DNA of 64,000 nucleotides from Vescimonas sanitatis (GCF_049060325.1 NZ_JBMGPW010000008.1:124001-188000); one strand, 5' to 3'; shown: positions 15,488 through 24,790, counted from the first letter of the stretch. Notes: generated by a model not told the origin, from the letters alone. Numbers and translations are program-made.

Positions 15488-16708
15488 TTACGCTGTCAGC
15501 AGCGCTTCCAGCCGCGCACGGATCAGGCCCAGCAGCGTGTCGTTGTCCGGCTTGTCGGTGTATTCCGACGGGTCGCACAGCATGGTCAGATCCTCGGTGA
15601 AGTGCCCCGCCTCGAACACGTCCAGCCCCGCCTGCTGCAAGCAGTCGGCAAACCGCGTCAGCGCGCCGTTGCTGTCCAGCTCGCCCCGCTTTCGCAAGGC
15701 GCCGGCCCAGGCGAACATGGTGGCCAGGGGGTTGGTGGATACCTTTTCTCCCTTCCGCCAGCGGTAGAAGTGGTCGGTGACGGTGCCGTGGGCGGCCTCA
15801 TACTCGAAGCAGCCGTCCGGGGACACCAGCACGCTGGTCATCATGGGCAGGGAGCCGGAGGCCGCGGCGATCAGGTCGCTCATCACGTCGCCGTCATAGT
15901 TCTTGCAGGCCCAGACGATGCCGCCCTTGCTGCGGAGGACCTTGGCCGCGATATCGTCGATGAGCGCATAGCGGTAGTGAAGACCTGCCTGTTCAAAGGA
16001 AGCCCGGTACTCCTCGTCGTACACCTTCTGAAACAGCAGCTTGAAGGTCTGGTCATAGTCCTTGGAGATGGTGTCCTTGGCGCCGAACCACACATCCTGC
16101 CCTACGGACAGGGCGTAGGTGAAGCAGCAGCGGGCGAAGGAGAGGATGGAGGCGTCCCGGTTGTGCATGGCCTGCACCACGCCGGGGCCCTTGAAGTCGA
16201 ACACCGTCTGGCGGCTCAGCTCCCGGCCGCTTTCATCGGTAAACACCAGCTCCGCCTTTCCGGCACCGGGGACACGGTATTCCACCGCCTTGTACAGGTC
16301 GCCGTAGGCGTGGCGGGCGATGGTAACAGGCTTCTCCCAGCAGGTCACCACAGGCTTGACCCGCTTCAGCAGGATGGGTGCGCGGAACACGGTGCCGTCC
16401 AGCGCCGCCCGGATGGTGGCGTTGGGGGACTTCCACAGCTGGGTCAGGCCGTACTCCTCCTGCCGCTGCAGGTTGGGGGTGATGGTGGCGCACTTCACGC
16501 CGATCTTCAGGCGCTTGATGGCCTCCGCTGCCTGTGCGGTGACGGCATCTGCCGTCTCCTCCCGGTGGGGCAGGGACAGGTCGTAGTATTCGGTGTTCAG
16601 GTCCACGAAGGGCTTAATAAGTGTGTCCTTTATTATACCCCACAGCACATGGGTCATCTCATCGCCGTCCAGTTCGGCGATGGGGACAGGCATTTTGATC
16701 TTTTCCAT
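15488..16708 (-). CDS. icd: NADP-dependent isocitrate dehydrogenase (eukaryote-like type)
   Basis: 406 residues. The N-terminus VPIAELDGDEMTHVLWGIIKDTLI and the segments GVKCATITPN and SPNATIRAALDGTVFR mark the IDH1-like dimeric NADP enzyme subfamily and not the shorter E. coli type. It converts isocitrate to 2-oxoglutarate and CO2. The start codon abuts the aconitase stop, which is strong coupling. With citrate synthase and aconitase it forms the oxidative branch from acetyl-CoA and oxaloacetate to 2-oxoglutarate, most likely for glutamate synthesis in an anaerobe with an incomplete cycle. Confidence 0.93.
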   Translation of the reverse strand: MEKIKMPVPIAELDGDEMTHVLWGIIKDTLIKPFVDLNTEYYDLSLPHREETADAVTAQAAEAIKRLKIGVKCATITPNLQRQEEYGLTQLWKSPNATIRAALDGTVFRAPILLKRVKPVVTCWEKPVTIARHAYGDLYKAVEYRVPGAGKAELVFTDESGRELSRQTVFDFKGPGVVQAMHNRDASILSFARCCFTYALSVGQDVWFGAKDTISKDYDQTFKLLFQKVYDEEYRASFEQAGLHYRYALIDDIAAKVLRSKGGIVWACKNYDGDVMSDLIAAASGSLPMMTSVLVSPDGCFEYEAAHGTVTDHFYRWRKGEKVSTNPLATMFAWAGALRKRGELDSNGALTRFADCLQQAGLDVFEAGHFTEDLTMLCDPSEYTDKPDNDTLLGLIRARLEALLTA

Positions 16709-18952
16709 TCAGTTCACCGCCTTTGCTGCGTAATAGTTGATGAGGCACCCGCGCAGCAGCAGCTCGCGCTCCTCCGCGTTGGTGTTTTTCAGATAGAGGA
16801 GGAGGTCCGTTTTCCTGCCGTCATGCAGCAGTACCGCGGGGAATTCCTCGTCGCCCCGGGCCACCTTCTCCCGCACCTCCGGGACGTAGATAAAGTCGCC
16901 GGGTGCGCCGTCAAAGCTGTCGTCCGCCGCCAGTGTAAAAGGCAGCAGGCCCCAGTTGACGCAGTTGGAGCGATAGCGCTTGGTGGCGAACTCGTAGCAG
17001 ATATTGGCGCTGCCGCCCAGTACCCGCTGACAGGAGGCCGCCTGCTCCCGGGCGGAGCCGTCGCCGGGTTTGTTGGCAAAGATAACGGAGCCGATGTGCA
17101 GTCGGGACAGACTGCGCGTATCCAGACCCAATGCGTGCAGCGTATCCGCCAGCACCGCCGGTATCCCGCCTGCGGCCCGGGCGCTTTCCAGCGCCGCCGC
17201 GGCCTTGGCCCGGGGCACGTAGTCCGGGTCGCGGCGGGACAGGGTGAACTGCGCCAGCTTCATAGGGTTGGAACGGTAGGAGGACGTCTCGCCGGAGGGG
17301 ATGAGCTCGTCTGTGGTGGTGACCTCATCCCGCAGAACGGAGGCCACCTGTAGGAGCAGATCATCGGATAGGGCGGGGATGGCGGGCCATTCGGCGATGT
17401 TGGGACCGTATTGCAGCGGGGCGTCCGGCTGGGGGTGGCCGAAGCCGCGGTAGACCCGCTTGTCGTACACGGAGGCGTCGAACCGGCGCTCCGCGGGAGA
17501 GGGAGCGTCGTAGTCCACATCCGCCGCGGAGGTGAGCACACCGTGGTTCCGCGCGGTGGCGGCAATGGAACGGGCGTCCATGAGGATCACGCCGGACAGC
17601 TGGCCGTCGCCGGGCTTGGAGCCCTCGCGGTTGGGGAAGTTTCGGGTGGTGTGACGGATGGATAGGGCATCGTTGGCGGGCACATCGCCCGCGCCGAAGC
17701 AGGGGCCGCAGAAGCAGGGCTTGCACACCGCGCCGGCGCGCAGCAGCCGGGCGGACACGCCGTTTTCCACCAGCTCCAGCTCCACGGGGACGGAGGGGGG
17801 ATACACGGAGAAGTCAAAATTCCCGCTGCCCACATCGCAGCCGTCCAGGATGGCAGCCGCCTCGGCGATGTTGTCATACAGGCCGCCGGCACATCCGGCG
17901 ATGACGCCCTGCTCTACATGGAGCTTGCCGTCCTTTACTTTGTCGGTGAGATGCAGCTGCACCTTGCCGCCGAACTGGTCGGCGGCCCGCTTCTCTACTT
18001 CACGCAGGATGTCGCCGGGGTCGGCGATCAGTTCCCGCAGCGTCACCGCCTCGGAGGGATGGAAGGGCAGGGCGGCCATGGGCTCAATGGCGGACAGGTC
18101 CAGCTCGATAAGGCCGTCATAGTACGCGCCGTCCTCGGGATGCAGGGGTGCATAGTCCTCCGCCCGGCCGTGCAGCGCCAGATAGTCCTGCACGGCGCCG
18201 TCCGTCTCCCAGATGGAGGTCAGGCAGGCTGTTTCGGTGGTCATGACGTCGATGCCGATGCGGTAGTCCATGCTGAGACGGCCGATGCCGTCACCCACGA
18301 ACTCCAGCACCTTGTTTTTCACAAAGCCGTTTTTATACACCGCACCGCACAGGGCGATGGCCACATCGTGGGGGCCCACGCCGTGGCGGGGCCTGCCGGT
18401 GACGTGCACCAGGATCACCTGGGGCGCTGCCAGGTCGTAGGTGTTACGCAGCAGCTGCTTGACGATCTCGCCGCCGCCCTCGCCTACGCCCAGGGTGCCC
18501 AGCGCGCCGTAGCGGGTGTGGCTGTCGGAACCGAGAACCATTTTGCCGCAGCCGGCCAGCATTTCCCGGGCATACTGGTGGATGACCGCCTGGTTGGCGG
18601 GAACATAGTCGCCGCCGTATTTTACCGCCGCCGACAGGCCGAAGGCATGGTCGTCGGCGTTGATGGTGCCGCCCACGGCACACAGGCTGTTGTGACAGTT
18701 GGTGAGCACATAGGGCACCGGGAATTCCGTCAGTCCGCTGGCCTTGGCGGTCTGGATCACGCCCACATAGGTGATATCATGGGAGATGAGACTGTCGAAC
18801 GTCAGGTGCAGCAGGCCGTCGCCGCTGCCGGTGTTGTGGGCGCGGAGGATGCGGCAGGCCATGGTCTTCTCCCGGGCTGCCGCCATGGCGGGTGTGGCCT
18901 CACGGACGGCGCCGCCGGTCCAGAGGACGGGGGAGTCGTGCAGCTTGATCAT
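16709..18952 (-). CDS. acn: Aconitase-family hydratase
   Basis: 747 residues; large and swivel domains are fused. [4Fe-4S] ligands are likely the Cys in IAGCAGGLYDNIAEAA and the pair in CGPCFGAGDVPAND. RHTTRNFPNREGSKPGDGQ is an active-site arginine region. The subtype is the divergent YbhJ-like group often annotated only as hydratase. The overlap with icd and the divergent citrate synthase argue that it is the functional aconitase here. The ATG at 18952 has AAAGGGG upstream; the in-frame upstream ATG has none. Confidence 0.85.
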   Translation of the reverse strand: MIKLHDSPVLWTGGAVREATPAMAAAREKTMACRILRAHNTGSGDGLLHLTFDSLISHDITYVGVIQTAKASGLTEFPVPYVLTNCHNSLCAVGGTINADDHAFGLSAAVKYGGDYVPANQAVIHQYAREMLAGCGKMVLGSDSHTRYGALGTLGVGEGGGEIVKQLLRNTYDLAAPQVILVHVTGRPRHGVGPHDVAIALCGAVYKNGFVKNKVLEFVGDGIGRLSMDYRIGIDVMTTETACLTSIWETDGAVQDYLALHGRAEDYAPLHPEDGAYYDGLIELDLSAIEPMAALPFHPSEAVTLRELIADPGDILREVEKRAADQFGGKVQLHLTDKVKDGKLHVEQGVIAGCAGGLYDNIAEAAAILDGCDVGSGNFDFSVYPPSVPVELELVENGVSARLLRAGAVCKPCFCGPCFGAGDVPANDALSIRHTTRNFPNREGSKPGDGQLSGVILMDARSIAATARNHGVLTSAADVDYDAPSPAERRFDASVYDKRVYRGFGHPQPDAPLQYGPNIAEWPAIPALSDDLLLQVASVLRDEVTTTDELIPSGETSSYRSNPMKLAQFTLSRRDPDYVPRAKAAAALESARAAGGIPAVLADTLHALGLDTRSLSRLHIGSVIFANKPGDGSAREQAASCQRVLGGSANICYEFATKRYRSNCVNWGLLPFTLAADDSFDGAPGDFIYVPEVREKVARGDEEFPAVLLHDGRKTDLLLYLKNTNAEERELLLRGCLINYYAAKAVN

Positions 18953-19016
18953 AGGATAGCACCCCTTTCGGGAAATCAGAGTGTCGGGCACAGGCGGCCC
19001 GTGCAATAATGTAGTC

Positions 19017-19044
19017 AGTATAGCACGATGCTGGGAAAATGCAA
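19017..19044 (-). promoter_or_regulatory. Promoter of acn-icd
   Basis: On the minus strand TTGCAT (19044-19039), 16 nt, TATACT (19022-19017). The -35 falls within a series of TTGCAA-like repeats. Confidence 0.65.
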
Positions 19045-19166
19045 GAGGAAAATCAAGAAAATTGCAAGTTGCAAATTTTCATTTTGCAAAAAACTTGAAT
19101 ATAAACGGATAAATTTGCGTTAGAGTAAAAAATTTTGAAATTTTAAAATTTTGCTCTTGCAAAATG
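19039..19166. promoter_or_regulatory. AT-rich divergent control region with TTGCAA repeats
   Basis: This tract is far more AT-rich than its surroundings. It has repeated TTGCAA-type words: ATGCAA at 19039, TTGCAAGTTGCAA near 19062, TTTTGCAAAA near 19083, and CTTGCAAAA near 19156 over the gltA -35. Runs such as AAATTTTGAAATTTTAAAATTTT lie between them. The layout suggests a shared regulator acting on both promoters; its identity is not visible. Confidence 0.5.
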
Positions 19167-19185
19167 GAGGCGGCGGACGTATAAT
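19157..19185 (+). promoter_or_regulatory. Promoter of the citrate synthase gene
   Basis: TTGCAA (19157-19162), 17 nt, TATAAT (19180-19185). Confidence 0.75.
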
Positions 19186-19231
19186 CACCCATGAAACAAC
19201 GTACCGCCCTGCGGCGAAAGGAGAAACCGAT

Positions 19232-20620
19232 ATGACCGAGAAAGACACCACGATTTTAAAACAGTATACCAATCCTCTGAGCCGCAGCATCCAGGAGCAG
19301 TACGCCATCAGCCCGGATCACTACCGGGGCGATATAAAGCTGGGCCTGCGGAATAATGATGGCACGGGCGTTTTGGTGGGTGTGTCCAAGGTGGGCAGTG
19401 TTCAGGGCTATCTGATGCAGGACGGTCAGCGTGTTCCCGCCCCCGGCAAGCTGTACTACCGCGGCATCGAGCTCACCGACATCGTGGAGGCCCACCGCAA
19501 GGCCGGCACCTTCGGCTTCGAGGAGGTAGCCTACCTGCTGCTGATGGGTTATCTGCCCTCCAAGAGCGAGTTGGCCTACTTCGACAAGATCATGAACCAG
19601 GCCCGCAAGCTGCCCGAGGGCTTTACCGAGGGCATGATCATGCGGCACCCCAGCCACAATATCATGAACGAACTGGCCCGCAGCGTGCTGAGCCTGTATT
19701 CCTACGATCCGGACCCGGACAACACCTCCATCGACAATATGCTGCTGCAGTCCGTCAAGCTCGTTGGCTATTTCCCGTCCATTGTGGCCAATGCCTACGC
19801 GGTGCAGCGCCACTACTTCCACGGCGACTCCCTGCATATCCATTTCCCGGTGCCGGAGCTGTCCACGGCGGAGAACTTCCTCCGTATGATGCGCCCGGAC
19901 AAGAGCTACACCGATGAGGAGGCCCATCTGCTGGACATGATGCTCATGGTCCACGCGGAGCACGGCGGCGGCAACAACTCTACCTTCGTCTGCCGTGCCA
20001 TGTCCTCCAGCGGCACGGACACCTACAGCGCCATTGCCGGGGCTGTCGGCTCCCTGAAGGGGCCCCTCCACGGCGGCGCCAACGCCAAGGTCATGGAGAT
20101 GTTCCGCTATATCAAGGAGAATGTGGATCCCCACGACGACGGCTCCATCAAGGACTACCTGAACAAGCTGCTGGACGGCCAGGCGGGCGATCGGTCCGGC
20201 AAGATCTACGGCCTGGGCCACGCGGTGTACACCATGTCTGATCCCCGCGCCGTGCTGCTGAAGAAGTACGCCCAGCGCATGGCGGAGCTGAAGGGCTACG
20301 CCGACGACTTCGCCCTGCTGCAGAAGGTGGAGGAGCTGGGCCTGCCCATGGTCATGGAACGCAAGCACAGCGACACGCCCATGTGTGCCAATGTGGATAT
20401 GTACTCCGGCCTGGTGTATGCCATGCTGGGCATCCCTGAGGAGGTGTTCACGCCGCTGTTCGCCTCCGCCCGTATTGCCGGCTGGTGCGCCAACCGCATC
20501 GAGGAGGTGGTCACCTGCCACCGGATCATGCGCCCGGCCTACCGTGCCGTCACCACCCACGAGGCGTATATCCCCATGGACCAGCGCGGTGAGCATCTGC
20601 ACCTGTCTGCGGCGGACTGA
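19232..20620 (+). CDS. gltA: Citrate synthase
   Basis: 462 residues, with a longer N-terminal region than the classical type I enzyme. Core motifs include PGKLYYRGIELTDIVEAHR, the catalytic His region MVHAEHGGGNNSTF, GPLHGGANAKVMEM with its His, and the MYSGLVYAMLGIP segment. It condenses acetyl-CoA with oxaloacetate. AAAGGAG lies 8 nt before ATG 19232. It is transcribed divergently from acn-icd, the next two steps, over a shared 280-nt control region. Confidence 0.95.
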   Translation: MTEKDTTILKQYTNPLSRSIQEQYAISPDHYRGDIKLGLRNNDGTGVLVGVSKVGSVQGYLMQDGQRVPAPGKLYYRGIELTDIVEAHRKAGTFGFEEVAYLLLMGYLPSKSELAYFDKIMNQARKLPEGFTEGMIMRHPSHNIMNELARSVLSLYSYDPDPDNTSIDNMLLQSVKLVGYFPSIVANAYAVQRHYFHGDSLHIHFPVPELSTAENFLRMMRPDKSYTDEEAHLLDMMLMVHAEHGGGNNSTFVCRAMSSSGTDTYSAIAGAVGSLKGPLHGGANAKVMEMFRYIKENVDPHDDGSIKDYLNKLLDGQAGDRSGKIYGLGHAVYTMSDPRAVLLKKYAQRMAELKGYADDFALLQKVEELGLPMVMERKHSDTPMCANVDMYSGLVYAMLGIPEEVFTPLFASARIAGWCANRIEEVVTCHRIMRPAYRAVTTHEAYIPMDQRGEHLHLSAAD

Positions 20621-20626
20621 TGCAAG

Positions 20627-20661
20627 AAAAGAGCCGTCCCCATGGGGGACGGCTCTTTTTT
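20627..20661. terminator. Bidirectional terminator between gltA and dapF
   Basis: AAAAGAGCCGTCCCC/GGGGACGGCTCTTTTTT between convergent genes. Confidence 0.92.
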
Positions 20662-21502
20662 ACAGGACCAGGTTTTCGTCGGTGATCTCACCCTTGCAGA
20701 CCACGTTGGTGGGGCCGGTCAGATACAGGTCGGTGACGCGGCCGGCCGCGTCACGTTCCGCGTCCACATACAGCGTGCCGCCGGTCATATCCACCCGGAC
20801 GTGTTTGCCGGAGACCTTGCCCAGCAGCGTCAGCACCGTCACCACGGAGCCGGTGCCCGTGCCGCAGGCGTAGGTAAAATCCTCCACCCCGCGCTCATAG
20901 GTGCGCTCGTACACATGGTCCGGACCGATGATCTCATAAAAGTTCACGTTGGCGCCCTTGGGGAAATCCGGATAATGCCGCAGCGTCCGGCCCAGCCGGA
21001 GCAGTGCCGCCGTGTCATAGTCTCTCAAGCCGGCGATAGGTACCGCCGCGTGGGGGATGCCGGGGTCGCCCAGCTCCACATAGGCGCAGTCGTAGGTGAT
21101 GCCGTCCACCTCCGCCGTACCGTCCAGCCGCATATGGCAGGGATCGTTGAGCCGTATGCGGTAGAGCCGTTTGCCCATTCGCCAGCCCGTCACAAGACCG
21201 GCAGTGGTCTCTACCCGCTGTGTTTCGCCGGCCAGGCCGTTCTCGAACCCGAAGCGGCAGATGCACCGCGCGCCGTTGCCGCACATCTCACCCGTGGAGC
21301 CATCGGAATTGAAGAACAGCATTTTGTAGTCGCCGCCACAGGTGGGCGGCTTCACCACCATGAAGCCGTCTGCGCCGATGGACATATGCCTCTCACACAG
21401 GACGCGGACGATCTCCGGCCACCTGTTCTCGGGGATGGCGTTCCGACGGTCGTCCACCACGATAAAATCATTGCCTGCCCCGTTCATCTTCCAGAATTCC
21501 AT
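20660..21502 (-). CDS. dapF: Diaminopimelate epimerase
   Basis: 280 residues. Converts LL- to meso-diaminopimelate for lysine and peptidoglycan. The two catalytic cysteines are Cys74 (EMCGNGARC) and Cys213 (YACGTGTGS). The N-terminal MNGAGNDFIVVDD and the substrate loop FNSDGSTGEMCGN are intact. The gene appears to be transcribed alone; neither neighbour belongs to the pathway. Confidence 0.96.
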   Translation of the reverse strand: MEFWKMNGAGNDFIVVDDRRNAIPENRWPEIVRVLCERHMSIGADGFMVVKPPTCGGDYKMLFFNSDGSTGEMCGNGARCICRFGFENGLAGETQRVETTAGLVTGWRMGKRLYRIRLNDPCHMRLDGTAEVDGITYDCAYVELGDPGIPHAAVPIAGLRDYDTAALLRLGRTLRHYPDFPKGANVNFYEIIGPDHVYERTYERGVEDFTYACGTGTGSVVTVLTLLGKVSGKHVRVDMTGGTLYVDAERDAAGRVTDLYLTGPTNVVCKGEITDENLVL

Positions 21503-21591
21503 GATAGCCCTCCCTCGCGGTATTTTCTGCCATTGTACAGGGAACTGCCGCCATTGTCAAATACGCTGTCCCTATCGCCCGCGCCAAAAAG

Positions 21592-21617
21592 AAAAGCCAC
21601 CCTTTAGGGTGGCTTTT
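21592..21617. terminator. Hairpin with flanking A and T tracts upstream of dapF
   Basis: AAAAGCCACCC, loop, GGGTGGCTTTT. It can terminate in either direction and insulates dapF from the tRNA unit. Confidence 0.7.
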
Positions 21618-21765
21618 CCGTGACTGCCCACAGGTTTTGTTGTCCGTACTTCCACATACCGCAGGGGAGGGGGAGTGTGAGGGGGAAACCTTTGCGGGTT
21701 TCCCCACTCGCGTTCAGTCATCCGCCCGCAGGCGACCACTTTTGCACAGCAAAAGTGCCGCACCA
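21618..21765. other. Intergenic stretch with two hairpins, no gene seen
   Basis: Contains GGGAAACC/GGTTTCCC near 21683-21705 and CACTTTTG/CAAAAGTG near 21739-21760, but no reading frame with a ribosome-binding site. It may be the 3' part of the tRNA transcript unit or a decayed palindromic repeat. Confidence 0.4.
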
Positions 21766-21803
21766 AAAAAGAAGAGGCACACGAACGTGTGTCTCTTCTT
21801 TTT
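21766..21803 (-). terminator. Terminator of tRNA-Leu
   Basis: Minus-strand hairpin AAGAAGAGACACACG/CGTGTGCCTCTTCTT followed by T's, starting directly after the CCA end. Confidence 0.85.
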
Positions 21804-21890
21804 TGGTGCGAGCGATGGGACTTGAACCCACACGACCTTACGGACACAAGCACCTCAAGCTTGCCTGTCTGCCGATTCCAGCACGCTCGC
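21804..21890 (-). tRNA. tRNA-Leu (anticodon GAG)
   Basis: 87 nt with an encoded CCA. The acceptor stem GCGAGCG/CGCTCGC, a D-arm, an anticodon stem CAAGC/GCTTG with loop TTGAGGT, a long variable arm typical of class II tRNAs and a T-arm with GGTTCAAGTCC are all visible. The anticodon GAG reads CUU/CUC leucine codons. Confidence 0.95.
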
Positions 21891-21968
21891 GGACAAGATA
21901 CCTGATTATTATAGCAAAACCGGGCAGTTTGTCAAGTACCGGAGGAAAATTCGCCTGCTGCAGATAAA

Positions 21969-21992
21969 AAAGACCGCCGAAGGGCGGTCTTT
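21969..21992 (-). terminator. Terminator of trpS-trpB2
   Basis: AAAGACCGCC/GGCGGTCTTT hairpin with a T-rich minus-strand tail, 12 nt after the trpB2 stop. Confidence 0.85.
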
Positions 21993-22003
21993 CTTATACC
22001 TTT

Positions 22004-23395
22004 TTATTCGTTCCCCGGGAAACTGGGGATGGTGGCGAAGCCCCGCTGCAGGTCCTCGTCGGTGGGGATGACATCGCTCATCTCGCCATCGTTGTACTTG
22101 CCGTAGGCCACCATGTCGAAGTAGCCGGTACCGGTCAGGCCGATGACGATGTTCCTGGCCTCGTTGTTCTCCTTGCACTTCACCGCCTCGTCAATGGCCA
22201 CCCGGATAGCGTGGCTGCTTTCCGGCGCGGGCAGGATGCCCTCGCAGCGGGCGAACAGCTCCGCCGCCTCGAACACGGAGGTCTGCTCCACGCTGCGGGC
22301 CTCCAGATAGCCGTCGTGGTACAGCTGAGAGACGATGCTGCTCATGCCGTGATACCGCAGGCCGCCGGCGTGGTTGGCGGAGGGGATAAAGCCGTTGCCC
22401 AGGGTGTACATCTTGGCCATGGGGCAGATCTTGCCGGTGTCGCAGAAGTCGTATTTGAACACGCCACGGGTCAGGCTGGGGCAGGAGGCCGGCTCCACCG
22501 CGATGATCTTATAGTCTGCCTCACCGCGGAGCATCTCGCCCACGAAGGGGGAGATCAGGCCGCCCAGATTGGAGCCGCCGCCGGCGCAGCCGATAATGAT
22601 GTCCGGCTTGATGCCGTATTTATCCAGCGCCGCCTTCGTCTCCAGACCGATGACGGACTGGTGCAGCAGCACCTGATTCAGCACACTGCCCAGCACATAG
22701 CGGGTGTTGGGCGTGGAAGCGGCGCACTCCACGGCCTCACTGATGGCGCAGCCCAGAGAGCCGGTGGTGTCGGGGAACTCCGCCAGGATCTTGCGGCCTA
22801 CCTCGGTGGTCAGGGAGGGAGAGGGCGTTACCTCCGCGCCGTAGGTCCGCATGACCTCGCGGCGGAAGGGCTTTTGCTCATAGGAGCACTTCACCATGAA
22901 CACATGGCAGTCCAACCCCAGATAGGCGCAGGCCATGCTCAGCGCCGTGCCCCACTGGCCGGCACCGGTCTCCGTGGTCACGCCGGTGAGCCCCTGCTCC
23001 TTGGCGTAGTAGGCCTGAGCGATGGCGGAGTTCAGCTTGTGACTGCCGGAGGTGTTGTTGCCCTCGAACTTGTAGTAGATGTGCGCCGGGGTACCCAGCT
23101 TATCCTCCAGGCAGTAGGCACGCACCAGGGGAGAGGGACGGTACATCCGATAGAAATTCCGCACGTCCTCGGGGATGGGGATATAAGGGGTATGGTCGTC
23201 CATCTCCTGCTTTACCAGCTCGGCGCAGAACACGTGGCCCATCTCCTCCGCCGTCATGAGCTTCAGGGTGCCGGGGTTCAGCAGGGGCGCCGGCTTGTTC
23301 TTCATATCCGCGCGAACATTGTACCAATACCGGGGCATCTCGTCCTCGGAGAGATAGATCTTATAGGGAATGCTGCGGTTTTTCAGTTCTTTCAT
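22004..23395 (-). CDS. trpB2: Tryptophan synthase beta-like TrpB2
   Basis: 463 residues. PLP enzyme making tryptophan from serine and indole. The N-terminal extension, SGSHKLNSAIAQ with the PLP Lys, TETGAGQWGTAL, and GCAGGGSNLGGLISPF (phosphate loop) place it in the longer TrpB2 branch, which typically works without a tight TrpA partner. No trpA is in the window, so indole salvage is a reasonable inference. It follows trpS by 43 nt under the same T-box, so both respond to charged tRNA-Trp. Confidence 0.9.
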   Translation of the reverse strand: MKELKNRSIPYKIYLSEDEMPRYWYNVRADMKNKPAPLLNPGTLKLMTAEEMGHVFCAELVKQEMDDHTPYIPIPEDVRNFYRMYRPSPLVRAYCLEDKLGTPAHIYYKFEGNNTSGSHKLNSAIAQAYYAKEQGLTGVTTETGAGQWGTALSMACAYLGLDCHVFMVKCSYEQKPFRREVMRTYGAEVTPSPSLTTEVGRKILAEFPDTTGSLGCAISEAVECAASTPNTRYVLGSVLNQVLLHQSVIGLETKAALDKYGIKPDIIIGCAGGGSNLGGLISPFVGEMLRGEADYKIIAVEPASCPSLTRGVFKYDFCDTGKICPMAKMYTLGNGFIPSANHAGGLRYHGMSSIVSQLYHDGYLEARSVEQTSVFEAAELFARCEGILPAPESSHAIRVAIDEAVKCKENNEARNIVIGLTGTGYFDMVAYGKYNDGEMSDVIPTDEDLQRGFATIPSFPGNE

Positions 23396-23438
23396 GGTGT
23401 TTGTCTCCTTTCAGTATTGGTCAGCGCGGTACACTGTG

Positions 23439-24482
23439 TTACGCAAAATAGTCGATCTGCATGGCGTGCTTGACCTTGGCCAGGGTATCGGCCGCAGCGG
23501 CCTGCGCCGCCTGGGTGCCCTGCCGCAGCACGTCCATCACATAGCCGGGGTCCTTTTCCAGCTCCTCGCGGCGATTACGGATAGGCTCCAGCGTCTCCTG
23601 CAGGACGTTGTTCAGGAACTTCTTGACCTTCACATCACCCAGGCCGCCCCGCTGATAGTGGGCCTTCAGCTCGTCCAGATTGGCGTAGTCCGGCAGGTAT
23701 TTGGCAAAGTGCTCATCATTGCAGAAAGCATCCAGATACATGAACACCGGGTTGCCCTCGGTCTGGCCGGGGTCGCTGACCTGCAGGTGGTTGGGGTCGG
23801 TGAACATACCCATGACCTTGGTGCGGATGTCCTCCGGCTTGTCGGCCAGATAGATGCAGTTGCCCAGGGATTTGCTCATCTTTGCCTTGCCGTCGGTGCC
23901 GGGCAGACGCAGGCAGGCCTCGTTGTCCGGCAGCAGGGCCGTGGGCTCCACCAGCGTCTCGCCGTACAGCTCATTGAAGCGGCGGACGATCTCGCGGGCC
24001 TGCTCCAGCATGGGCAGCTGGTCCTCGCCTACGGGCACGGTGTCGGCCATGAAGGCGGTGATGTCCGCCGTCTGGCTGACGGGATAGGTCAGGAAGCCCA
24101 TGGGGATGCTGTGGTTGAAGCCCCGCAGCTGGATCTCCGCCTTCACGGTGGGGTTGCGTTCCAGCCGGGCCAGCGTCACCAGGTTCATGTAGTAGAAGGT
24201 CAGCTCCGTCAGCTCACACACCACGGACTGGATGAACATATGGCACTTGGCGGGGTCCAGACCGCAGGCCATGTAGTCCAGCGCCACCTGTAGGATGTTC
24301 TCCCGCACCTTACCGGGGTTGTCGAAATTGTCGGTCAGGGCCTGGGCGTCGGCGATCATAAAGAACAGCTTTTCAAATTTGCCGCTGTTCTGCAGGATGA
24401 CGCGGTTGCGGAGGGAGCCCACATAATGGCCCACGTGCAGGCGGCCGGTGGGGCGGTCGCCGGTGAGGATGATCTTACCCAT
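23439..24482 (-). CDS. trpS: Tryptophanyl-tRNA synthetase
   Basis: 347 residues; class I synthetase. The HIGH-type motif appears as GRLHVGHYVGSL and the KMSKS loop as GKAKMSKSLGN. Length is normal for TrpRS. The start at 24482 has AAAGGA upstream and follows the T-box terminator directly, which confirms it. Confidence 0.95.
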   Translation of the reverse strand: MGKIILTGDRPTGRLHVGHYVGSLRNRVILQNSGKFEKLFFMIADAQALTDNFDNPGKVRENILQVALDYMACGLDPAKCHMFIQSVVCELTELTFYYMNLVTLARLERNPTVKAEIQLRGFNHSIPMGFLTYPVSQTADITAFMADTVPVGEDQLPMLEQAREIVRRFNELYGETLVEPTALLPDNEACLRLPGTDGKAKMSKSLGNCIYLADKPEDIRTKVMGMFTDPNHLQVSDPGQTEGNPVFMYLDAFCNDEHFAKYLPDYANLDELKAHYQRGGLGDVKVKKFLNNVLQETLEPIRNRREELEKDPGYVMDVLRQGTQAAQAAAADTLAKVKHAMQIDYFA

Positions 24483-24531
24483 AATCGTGATTCCTTTCTG
24501 TATGAGAAATGTTTTTTCGAGACAACAAAAA

Positions 24532-24790
24532 AGTCTGTCCCATGGAAAATCCATGGGACAGACTGTAAATACAAATCTGCGGTACCACCCACATTGGCGT
24601 AAAAACGCCCACTTTGCGCGCACTGTCATGCGTTCCGCCGGGATAACGGCCGCGGCTGCCGTCGGGTATTACTCGCCATTTGGCTTTCTCCCCGCCCTCG
24701 TAAGTCCATTCACCGCACGTTCCGCTGCCACGCTTTCACCGATACGCGGCTCTCTGAAAGTTTCCTGTGCGATTACTCCTCTTACTCAAC
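24532..24790 (-). promoter_or_regulatory. Tryptophan-specific T-box leader
   Basis: On the minus strand the leader starts with the Stem I base GTAAGAG, paired with CTTAC. The specifier triplet UGG (24708-24706) is followed by the conserved purine. The T-box motif GGGTGGTACCGC with its CAGATTTGTATTTACAG end spans 24590-24563. The terminator hairpin AGTCTGTCCCATGG/CCATGGGACAGACT lies at 24532-24564. Uncharged tRNA-Trp should pair with the specifier and the T-box bulge and allow transcription of trpS-trpB2. Confidence 0.95.

Noticed and set aside
24532..24564. A stand-alone terminator of an unknown gene before trpS
   Set aside because: It is the attenuator of the T-box leader; the T-box motif lies immediately upstream on the same strand.
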